From contig JABDJB010000078.1 in assembly GCA_013003425.1 (NCBI GenBank), forward strand, positions 92,961 to 156,960: 64,000 bases of DNA, written 5' to 3'. This DNA comes from Gammaproteobacteria bacterium. GTDB taxonomy: Bacteria > Pseudomonadota > Gammaproteobacteria > Steroidobacterales > JABDKV01. Position numbers and translations under genes: made by a program. Shown here in pieces: positions 58,143-64,000 of the stretch; within the stretch, counting starts at the first letter, position 1, and every line of letters starts with the position of its first letter. The notes beneath the pieces were generated by a model, which saw only the letters and a list, made by a program, of their open reading frames with translations, did no database searches and had not been told where the DNA came from.

Positions 58143-59363
58143 TCAGCGGTAATTCAGCCCCATGGCGTGACGGACTTCGTCCATAGTTTCCCGCGCAGTA
58201 TCGCGCGCGCGTTCGCTGCCTTCCTTAATGATACCGCGCACCATGTCCGGATTGGCCTCGAATTCGGCGCCGCGCTGCTGGATTGGCTCCAGCTCGGCGA
58301 CCACCGCATCGATTATCGGTTGTTTACATTCGATGCAGCCGATCCCGGCTGAGCGGCAGCCTTCCTGCACCCACTCCTGGCGCTGGTCATCCGAATAGAT
58401 CTTGTGAAACTCCCAAACCGGGCACTTCTCCGGCTCGCCCGGGTCCGTACGTCTTACGCGCGCCGGGTCAGTGGGCATCTGGCGAATTTTCTTTGCCACC
58501 ACATCGGTTTCTTCACGCAGCGGGATTGTGTTGCCGTATGACTTGGACATTTTCTGCCCGTCGAGTCCCGGCAGCTTGGGCACCTCGGTCAATAAGGCCT
58601 GCGGCTCGTTCAGTATTATCCGGCCACTACCCTCGATGTAACCAAGCAGCCGTTCCTTGTCGGCAACCGTAAGATTCGGGTGTGATTCGACTACCTCGCG
58701 CCCGGCGGCCAGCGCTTCGGTGTCGCCCTGCTCCTGGTAGCGCAGCCGGGCATCCTCATAAATTCTGCGCTTCTTGCCGCCAAGCTTGGTGACTGCCCGG
58801 CCAGCTTTCGCTTCAAATTCCGGCTCACGACCAAACACGTGGTTAAAGCGACGGGCAATCTCGCGAGTAAGTTCCACATGCACTACCTGGTCTTCGCCGA
58901 CCGGCACCGCGTCTGCCTTGTACATGAGAATGTCGGCTGACTGCAGCAGCGGATAACCCAGGAAGCCGTAGGTGGCGAGATCTTTTTCCTTCAGCTTCTC
59001 CTGCTGTTCCTTGTAGGTCGGAACGCGCTCGAGCCAGCCAAGGGGCGTAATCATGGACAACAACAGAAACAGCTCAGCGTGCTCCGGCACTTTGGACTGG
59101 ACAAAGAGAGTAGCTATCTTCGGGTTGATGCCAACTGCGAGCCAGTCGACGACCATGTTCCACATCTGATCTTCCAGCCCCGATGTGTCGTCATAGTGGG
59201 TGGTCAGTGCGTGCCAGTCGGCCACAAAGAAGTAGCACTCGTATTTGTGCTGCAGCTGGAGCCAGTTTTTGAGCACGCCGTGGTAGTGCCCGAGGTGCAT
59301 GCTGCCCGACGAACGCATGCCGGAGAGGATGCGGCCGCCGGCCGCTTCTTTATCTGAACCCAT
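58143..59363 (-). CDS. trpS: Tryptophanyl-tRNA synthetase, long form
   Basis: This 406-residue class I synthetase has the HIGH-equivalent SGSMHLGHYHG and KMSKSYGN. It is about 70 residues longer than E. coli TrpS; the extra length is in the C-terminal half with ECKQPIIDAVVAELEPIQQR. Comparable long forms occur in other gammaproteobacteria such as Pseudomonas. It is cotranscribed with scpAB and the M50 protease gene. Confidence 0.95.
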   Translation of the reverse strand: MGSDKEAAGGRILSGMRSSGSMHLGHYHGVLKNWLQLQHKYECYFFVADWHALTTHYDDTSGLEDQMWNMVVDWLAVGINPKIATLFVQSKVPEHAELFLLLSMITPLGWLERVPTYKEQQEKLKEKDLATYGFLGYPLLQSADILMYKADAVPVGEDQVVHVELTREIARRFNHVFGREPEFEAKAGRAVTKLGGKKRRIYEDARLRYQEQGDTEALAAGREVVESHPNLTVADKERLLGYIEGSGRIILNEPQALLTEVPKLPGLDGQKMSKSYGNTIPLREETDVVAKKIRQMPTDPARVRRTDPGEPEKCPVWEFHKIYSDDQRQEWVQEGCRSAGIGCIECKQPIIDAVVAELEPIQQRGAEFEANPDMVRGIIKEGSERARDTARETMDEVRHAMGLNYR

Positions 59364-59370
59364 AAATCAA

Positions 59371-60027
59371 TCAGAGCCCTGCAAGTAACTCAATCAGACC
59401 GGTGGTGCCATTGACCAACGGCATCATAATCGGCCAGAGGACGCCGGCGAACATGAGCCCGAGCAGAATCAGGAACCCGTACGGCTCAACGCGATCGAGA
59501 GTATCTGACAGGCGCGGCGGTAATAGCCCGCTGGCGACGCGCCCACCATCCAGCGGCGGTATCGGAAGCATATTAAGGACTGCAAGGAACACGTTGATAG
59601 TGATACCGAAAGTTGCCATCACAGCAACAGCCCGGAAGCCCGGTGTGGCAGCCACCTGCAGGACGAAGCCCAGCTTCAGTATCACCGCCCAGCCTAATGC
59701 CATAAGCAGGTTTGCGGCAGGGCCTGCGGCCGCAACAAACATCATATCCCGACGCGGATTGCGCAGATTGCGCGTCGCCACCGGCACCGGCTTCGCCCAG
59801 CCGAAAATAAACGGTACGCCCATGACAATCATCGCCAGTGGCACAGCCACCGTGCCCATAGGGTCTATATGTTTTAGCGGATTGATTGTGAGCCGGCCCA
59901 GCATCTCGGCAGTGCGGTCGCCGAAGTAACGCGCCACTGCACCGTGCGCAACCTCGTGCAGCGTTATCGCCAGTAACATTGGCGGCGCAAAGAGAACGAT
60001 TTTCTGGACCAGTGTGAAGCTCTGCAT
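59371..60027 (-). CDS. Site-2 protease family (M50) membrane metalloprotease
   Basis: This 218-residue membrane protein has the zinc motif HEVAH in LAITLHEVAHGAVARYFGD and the third ligand in NMLPIPPLDGGRV. The family clips membrane proteins but also includes housekeeping members of unknown substrate; this trpS/scpA-linked type is widespread. About five to six hydrophobic segments are present. Confidence 0.9.
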   Translation of the reverse strand: MQSFTLVQKIVLFAPPMLLAITLHEVAHGAVARYFGDRTAEMLGRLTINPLKHIDPMGTVAVPLAMIVMGVPFIFGWAKPVPVATRNLRNPRRDMMFVAAAGPAANLLMALGWAVILKLGFVLQVAATPGFRAVAVMATFGITINVFLAVLNMLPIPPLDGGRVASGLLPPRLSDTLDRVEPYGFLILLGLMFAGVLWPIMMPLVNGTTGLIELLAGL

Positions 60028-60054
60028 GACCGGATTATACGCTGGCGCGACAGC

Positions 60055-60678
60055 TCAACGCGCAACCGCTTCGACACTGCCCTTACCGACCCTGACAATT
60101 TCGGGCTGGCTGCCGACAAGGTCAATAACCGTGGTTGGCTCGATCCCGCAATTACCGCTGTCGACAACCGCGTCGACCAGGTTACCCAGGCGCTCTTCAA
60201 ATTCATCCGTATCGTTCAGCGGCATATCATCTCCGGGCAACAATAAGGTCGAACTCATGATGGGCTGGCCGAGGCTTTCGAGCAGCGCCAGCGCAACCGG
60301 ATGATCCGGGATGCGTATGCCGATGGTCTTTCGCTTCGGGTTCTGCAGCCGCTTGGGTACTTCCCGTGTCGCCTGCAAAATAAAGGTATACGGGCCGGGC
60401 GTAAGCGACCGAAGCAACCGGTAGGTGGCATTATCGACCCGGGCATAGGACGAAATTTCTGCCAAATTGTTGCAGACCAGAGTAAAATTATGGTCTCGTC
60501 CGGCCTGGCGGATCCTGCGCACGCGCTCCATTGCCGCTTTGTTGCCAACATGGCAGCCGAGCGCGTAGCAGGAATCGGTTGGATAGACGATTACGCCGCC
60601 GCCCCTGATTATGTCAACAACACGACTGATTAGCCGTGGTTGCGGATTACGCGGATGAATTTGAAGAAACTGGCTCAA
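60055..60678 (-). CDS. yciO: YciO family protein (Sua5/YrdC fold)
   Basis: This 207-residue protein starts MSQFLQIHPRNPQPRLI, matching the N-terminus of E. coli YciO, with YPTDSCYALGC, RKTIGIRIPDHPVA and SSTLLLPGDD. The TTG start at 60676-60678 gives that N-terminus. It resembles the threonylcarbamoyl-AMP synthase fold but YciO activity differs from Sua5/TsaC. It is divergent from yciB with a 23-base gap. Confidence 0.93.
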   Translation of the reverse strand: MSQFLQIHPRNPQPRLISRVVDIIRGGGVIVYPTDSCYALGCHVGNKAAMERVRRIRQAGRDHNFTLVCNNLAEISSYARVDNATYRLLRSLTPGPYTFILQATREVPKRLQNPKRKTIGIRIPDHPVALALLESLGQPIMSSTLLLPGDDMPLNDTDEFEERLGNLVDAVVDSGNCGIEPTTVIDLVGSQPEIVRVGKGSVEAVAR

Positions 60679-60701
60679 AGGCTCCTGCCCGACAATTAGA
60701 T

Positions 60702-61268
60702 ATGCAGATATTCTACGACTTCTTTCCGGTGATCGCGTTCTTTGCCGCCTACAAACTGTACGACATCTACGTCGCTACCGGCGTAATCATCGTTGCCGTG
60801 CTGCTGCAGGTGCTCATCCATTGGCTGCGCACCCGCACCATCAGCCGCATGCACTCGATCAGTGCGGCTCTGGTGCTCGTATTCGGAGGCATCACGCTGG
60901 CGCTGCGCAACGAGATATTTATCCAGTGGAAACCCACTGTCCTCAATGTGCTTTTTGGCCTGGTCTTCCTTGCCAGCCAGTACATTGGCGAAAAGCCGAT
61001 TATCCAGCGCATGCTTGACGCCAGCGTAGACCTCGAGGCAAAACACTGGCGCACGCTCAATACGATGTGGGCGTTGTTTTTCATTTTTCTCGGCATCGTC
61101 AATGTATTCGTCGTGTATAACTTTTCCGAGGATGCCTGGGTCAATTTCAAGCTGTTTGGCATGCTGGGGCTGACAGTGGCATTTGCCCTGTTACAGGGCT
61201 TCTGGATCGCGCGCAAGATGCCGCCGGAAGAACTGACCGATTCGTCTGATAATAATTCGGCCGAATGA
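60702..61268 (+). CDS. yciB: Inner membrane-spanning protein YciB
   Basis: This 188-residue polytopic protein has MQIFYDFFPVIAFFAAYKLYDIY, WKPTVLNVLFGLVFL and WVNFKLFGMLGLTVAFALLQG, all YciB hallmarks. It has a role in envelope integrity and septation. The start at 60702 is chosen over an upstream extension because of the conserved Met-Gln-N-terminus; it overlaps bolA by ATGA at the other end. Confidence 0.95.
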   Translation: MQIFYDFFPVIAFFAAYKLYDIYVATGVIIVAVLLQVLIHWLRTRTISRMHSISAALVLVFGGITLALRNEIFIQWKPTVLNVLFGLVFLASQYIGEKPIIQRMLDASVDLEAKHWRTLNTMWALFFIFLGIVNVFVVYNFSEDAWVNFKLFGMLGLTVAFALLQGFWIARKMPPEELTDSSDNNSAE

Positions 61269-61549
61269 ACGTGCGGGTTGAGCAGATTCGCGAGCGGCTG
61301 CAATCATTGCACCCGGTATGCGTGGAAATCGAGGACGACTCACATCTCCACGAGGGCCATCCCGGCGCCAGAGACGGACGCGGACACTTCCGGGTTCGAA
61401 TTGTTGCAGATTGTTTTGCCGATGAATCGAAACTAAGCCGCCACCGCATGGTCTATCAAGCTCTTGGAAGTTTAATGCAAAGCGAGATCCACGCTTTGAG
61501 TATCAGCACGCTGACGCCGGCCGAAGCCGGCCCTGATGAGGACAACTAA
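61265..61549 (+). CDS. bolA: BolA family protein
   Basis: This 94-residue protein has the BolA fold pattern with IEDDSHLHEGHPGARDGRGH, FRVRIVADCF and RHRMVYQALGSLMQSEIHALSI. The His residues suit Fe-S sharing with a monothiol glutaredoxin. Stress-morphology or Fe-S assembly roles are known for the family. It overlaps yciB and shares its stop/start TAATG with the isomerase gene. Confidence 0.92.
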   Translation: MNVRVEQIRERLQSLHPVCVEIEDDSHLHEGHPGARDGRGHFRVRIVADCFADESKLSRHRMVYQALGSLMQSEIHALSISTLTPAEAGPDEDN

Positions 61550-62334
61550 TGAAATCTTTTTTAATTGCCAGTTTCGCCGCCCTGTTGACTGTTGCTGCTA
61601 CCGCCGAGGCGCGGCCGATGGCAAAGGTAAACAACGTCGAGATTACCGAGGAGATGTTTACGGCCTTTGTGAGCAGCCGCACCCAGAAGCCGGTCGCAGA
61701 GTTGACTGATCAGGATCGCGAGCTGCTCACTGAGGAGTTGATAAAGCTCGTCGCCGTTGGCACAGAGGCTCGTCGCAAAAAAGTGCAGTCAGATCCGGAG
61801 GTGGCGGCAAAATTGCAGCTGCAGGAGCTTTCTTTCCTGGCGCAGACTTACCTGCAGAAACATCTGGAAGACCAACCGGTATCACCTGACAAGTTGCAGG
61901 CGTTGTATGACACCAGGTATGGCAACAAGCCCATGACTGAATACAAAGCCCGACACATCCTGGTGGACTCTCCCAACACCGCACGGCAGGTAATCAGCGA
62001 ACTGGAAGCCGGTGGCGATTTTGTAACACTGGCTGCGAAATATTCGACCGGCCCGTCAGCAAACAGCGGCGGCGATCTGGGTTGGTTTACCCGGCAGCAG
62101 ATGGTGCCTGAATTTGCCGATGCAGTTGTAGCGTTGAACGATGGCGCCCACTCCGCGGCACCGGTGCAGACACAATACGGTTGGCACATTATTTTTAAGG
62201 AAGGCCAGCGTGAGACCCCTCCGCCACAGCTTGGGGCCGTCGGTCAGGAACTGGAGCGCGAGCTACAGCAGCAGGAAATCCAGAGCCTGGTTGAGGGATT
62301 ACGGGAGTCGGCCAAGGTACGGACTTACCAATAA
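61549..62334 (+). CDS. Periplasmic parvulin-type peptidyl-prolyl isomerase
   Basis: This 261-residue protein has a signal peptide (MKSFLIASFAALLTVAATAEA), an N-terminal helical SurA/PpiD-like chaperone region and one rotamase domain (residues about 130-230): YKARHILVDSPNTARQVISEL, AAKYSTGPSANSGGDLGWF and VQTQYGWHIIFKEGQR. It assists folding of exported proteins. It shares the TAATG junction with bolA. Confidence 0.94.
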   Translation: MKSFLIASFAALLTVAATAEARPMAKVNNVEITEEMFTAFVSSRTQKPVAELTDQDRELLTEELIKLVAVGTEARRKKVQSDPEVAAKLQLQELSFLAQTYLQKHLEDQPVSPDKLQALYDTRYGNKPMTEYKARHILVDSPNTARQVISELEAGGDFVTLAAKYSTGPSANSGGDLGWFTRQQMVPEFADAVVALNDGAHSAAPVQTQYGWHIIFKEGQRETPPPQLGAVGQELERELQQQEIQSLVEGLRESAKVRTYQ

Positions 62335-62342
62335 TTGACGAA

Positions 62343-62509
62343 TTGACACGTCTGATTACGCATTACGTGACACGCGTCACAGATCAGTTGGGGTGATCTC
62401 ATTACCCTGAGTCCCGAGTCTTGGCTTCCGTCTCGAAGCCTGACTCACCAACCTCAGAATCCCCCAACGATGAGGCATTTTAAGCCGGCACGGAAGCCGG
62501 CTTTTTTTT
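62343..62509 (+). ncRNA. Candidate structured small RNA or long 3' UTR
   Basis: Downstream of the isomerase gene are five helices in a row: GTGAC/GTCAC (62367-62380), AGATCA/TGATCT (62381-62399, loop GTTGGGG), a bulged hairpin GAGTC..GGCTTC/GAAGCC..GACTC (62416-62446), CCTCA/TGAGG (62452-62475) whose loop contains CCCCAAC, and a strong terminator (62482-62509). The GTTGGGG loop is perfectly complementary to CCCCAAC in the fourth loop, giving a possible 7-bp kissing interaction. No ORF of note covers it and no convincing own promoter is seen, so 5' end is unknown. Confidence 0.55.
62482..62509 (+). terminator. Strong Rho-independent terminator after parvulin gene / candidate RNA
   Basis: An AAGCCGGC/GCCGGCTT 8-bp stem with 6-base loop is followed by eight T. 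It ends whichever transcript covers 62343-62509. Confidence 0.93.
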
Positions 62510-62585
62510 GTCCGCCAGATTTGCGCAGACGCTCAGGATCAAGGCGCCTATCTGGCCAAAGTGGCCATAAAGATCTTCCGACCGG

Positions 62586-62600
62586 ACGCCCGTAGCTCAG
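62586..62600 (+). repeat. Possible tRNA 5'-end remnant (attachment-site scar)
   Basis: The 15-mer ACGCCCGTAGCTCAG matches the acceptor strand and start of D-arm of tRNAs such as tRNA-Arg, but the rest of a tRNA does not follow; GTCCTG/CAGGAC hairpin follows instead. The sequence afterwards is AT-richer. Such fragments often mark integrase attachment sites. A 15-base match could also be chance. The rest of the 62510-62655 spacer shows nothing else. Confidence 0.4.
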
Positions 62601-62655
62601 CCCGGTCCTGTAATGGCCAGGACACAAGTCGGATAACTTGACTTAATATGCGAAA

Positions 62656-62916
62656 ATGACAAGAGATTCATTGCATTATGTCACCCTGCCCATGCCAGGG
62701 AAGGTGGGATTTTGGTGGTTTTTCGAGCAATTGGGAGAGCCGCAAATGACCCGGAACAGTCGGGTACCCGGTTACTTAGGTGAGCTAGTTAAAGGACTGC
62801 ACTTCCTTTTCTGCCAGTTATCGGATACTACTTATGTCAACTGGCTTGACCCTCAGGATCGATGGGATATATTTCCCAAAGAATTCCAAGGGTTAAGCAA
62901 GGGTAGCAGTCAGTGA
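62656..62916 (+). CDS. Hypothetical 86-residue ORF
   Basis: An ATG-led frame encodes 86 residues with an aromatic-rich start (VGFWWFFEQLG) and DPQDRWDIFPKEFQGLSKG end. It overlaps the DUF6502-type start as GTGA, the only support for its being real; no clear ribosome-binding site is present and it matches nothing I recognise. Confidence 0.3.
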   Translation: MTRDSLHYVTLPMPGKVGFWWFFEQLGEPQMTRNSRVPGYLGELVKGLHFLFCQLSDTTYVNWLDPQDRWDIFPKEFQGLSKGSSQ

Positions 62917-63767
62917 AACCCGCTCAGGCACAAGATCCGGGAACGGATCGAGGACTCAAGCAAGGCCTCCTGGCTGCGTTTCGGCGTTTGTTACGGCCGT
63001 TGGTACGGATCCTGATCCGGCACGGCATTGCATACGGAGAATTTGCGGAGGTAGCCAAGACTGTATTCGTCGAGACCGCTGCGGAAGATTTTGCCCTACC
63101 CGGGCGTAAGTCTTCCGGATCGCGAATAGCGATTCTCACCGGGCTGACCCGGAAAGAGGTAAAGCGGCTCATCGATCAGGCAACAAAAGGACAACCGAGC
63201 ACTCGAAGTAATCTCAGTAGAGCAGGACGAGTCTTAGCAGGGTGGTATAGCGATCCGCGGTTTACAAGCCAAGAAGGCGCGCCATTACAACTGCCGTTTG
63301 AGAGTAAGACCTCGCCATCGTTCACGGAGCTTGTTCGACGTTATAGCGGCGATATGCCCGCCCGCGCAATGCTTGAGGAACTTCTTAGAGTTGCCGCCGT
63401 AAGAGAAGATGAGGATGGAGCATTCACTGTTTTGAGTCGCGTCTATATTCCCTTCGAACTCGACAGGGAAAGCGTAGAACGACTTGGTATGACGCTACAT
63501 GACCTTGGAGCAACAATTGCTTTTAACTTGGATCCAAAGCGAGATAAGAGCGCAAAGTTTGAACGGCGGGTTTACACAACACAGGGCATAGAGAAGCACG
63601 ATGCAGAGGAATTTCAACTTTTCGTTGCATCTGAAGGCCAAAAGTTTTTGGAAAAGCTGGATGATTGGTTGACGGGACGTGAGTCTACGGAGCAAGGAAG
63701 AAACACACTTACCAAGACTGGCGTAGGACTTTATTTTTTCGATGAGCCGATGGAGCCTGATGAATAG
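62913..63767 (+). CDS. DUF6502 family protein
   Basis: This 284-residue protein begins with a helical RPLVRILIRHGIAYGEFAEVAKTVFVE segment (read here as LVRILIRHGIAYGEFAEVAK and TVFVETA), then a helix-turn-helix-like SRIAILTGLTRKEVKRLID, as in DUF6502 proteins. The second half is mixed alpha/beta, ending GVGLYFFDEPMEP. The family has no known activity; the HTH-like motif suggests DNA binding or regulation. Genes of this family often lie beside repeat-bearing secreted proteins, as here (48 bases to the next). GTG start at 62913. Confidence 0.75.
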   Translation: MKPAQAQDPGTDRGLKQGLLAAFRRLLRPLVRILIRHGIAYGEFAEVAKTVFVETAAEDFALPGRKSSGSRIAILTGLTRKEVKRLIDQATKGQPSTRSNLSRAGRVLAGWYSDPRFTSQEGAPLQLPFESKTSPSFTELVRRYSGDMPARAMLEELLRVAAVREDEDGAFTVLSRVYIPFELDRESVERLGMTLHDLGATIAFNLDPKRDKSAKFERRVYTTQGIEKHDAEEFQLFVASEGQKFLEKLDDWLTGRESTEQGRNTLTKTGVGLYFFDEPMEPDE

Positions 63768-63814
63768 CTAAATCAAGGAACCTCGGCACTGCATGATTTC
63801 CTGGGGGATTCAAC

Positions 63815-64000
63815 ATGCAAACACGAGTGAGAGCTCGACAAATTGGCGTTTTGTTGCTCGCTGCTATTTCGCAACAGGCTTTTGGCATTCAGGCCATCGA
63901 CGGTAGCGGGATTCAGGCCATCGACGGCAGTGGGATTCAGGCCATCGACGGCAGTGGGATTCAGGCCATCGACGGCAGTGGGATTCAGGCCATCGACGGC
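63815..64000 (+). CDS. Secreted repeat protein, N-terminal fragment
   Basis: The frame starts MQTRVRARQIGVLLLAAIS, a signal peptide, with GGGGGA at 6 bases, and continues into repeats of IQAIDGSG. It is cut by the window end after 62 codons. N-terminal repeats of this kind are known from DUF5666-containing secreted proteins that neighbour DUF6502 genes; that identity is inferred since the body is not visible. Confidence 0.7.
   Translation, partial: MQTRVRARQIGVLLLAAISQQAFGIQAIDGSGIQAIDGSGIQAIDGSGIQAIDGSGIQAIDG
63887..64000 (+). repeat. 24-bp tandem repeat encoding IQAIDGSG
   Basis: Units start at 63887, 63911, 63935, 63959 and 63983 (last cut at the window end). They differ by three bases at most, the first copy being the most diverged. 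Repeat length is a multiple of three, so copy-number change stays in frame. Confidence 0.95.

Noticed and set aside
63887..64000. CRISPR array at the right end
   Set aside because: The repeats are contiguous 24-bp units without spacers and are in frame within a signal-peptide protein.

Overview
The window looks like chromosome of a GC-rich gammaproteobacterium. The ihfA/merR/tRNA-Pro arrangement behind thrS-infC-rpmI-rplT-pheS-pheT, the gyrA-serC-…-pheA-aroA-cmk-rpsA-ihfB-lapA-lapB cluster, and the ubiG, yciK, rluB, scpAB, yciO, yciB and bolA genes are all typical of that class. Ubiquinone biosynthesis (UbiG), outer-membrane barrels and the LapAB pair show a Gram-negative, respiring cell. I cannot assign genus or family from the sequence alone.

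Left end (1-5.6 kb): the end of a SpoVR-family gene, then a compact minus-strand operon of a short-chain dehydrogenase, ZnuA/ZnuC/ZnuB-type metal uptake and an HTH regulator. A second dehydrogenase and a small lipoprotein gene lie divergently on the plus strand.

Accessory block (5.6-21.7 kb): two paralogous modules, each a roughly 1,040-residue secreted protein (Ca-binding repeats, Ig-like domain, Gly-rich/hydrophobic/Arg C-terminal tail) translationally coupled to a small outer-membrane barrel. The second module also has small secreted paralogs, an STN-like periplasmic protein and, further downstream, a rhomboid protease. Between the modules is a molybdenum locus: modABC uptake, divergent from an ECF-like membrane protein and two molybdenum-storage-protein subunits.

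Housekeeping (21.7-34.3 kb): an NSS transporter, a repeat-bearing spacer, tRNA-Pro, merR-ihfA-pheT-pheS-rplT-rpmI-infC-thrS, tRNA-Val, uvrB, then aspC and tRNA-Asn on the other strand. infC appears to start with ATA.

34.3-41.3 kb: an acyl-homoserine-lactone-acylase-like Ntn hydrolase with a dockerin-like tail, a barrel protein, a 51-residue microprotein behind a CRP-type promoter, galU, a ComEA-like protein, lapB, lapA and ihfB. 41.3-51.1 kb: rpsA, cmk, aroA, pheA, serA, serC and gyrA, all on the minus strand. 51.4-62.3 kb: ubiG, a MupP/Gph-type phosphatase, rmuC, a synthase-like gene and yciK on the plus strand; rluB, scpB, scpA, trpS, an M50 protease and yciO on the minus strand; then yciB, bolA and a parvulin isomerase.

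Right end (62.3-64 kb): a highly structured probable small RNA or 3' UTR with a possible 7-bp kissing loop, a 15-nt tRNA-like remnant, then AT-richer DNA with a DUF6502-type gene and the start of an 8-residue-repeat secreted protein that runs off the window. This looks like the edge of an acquired segment.
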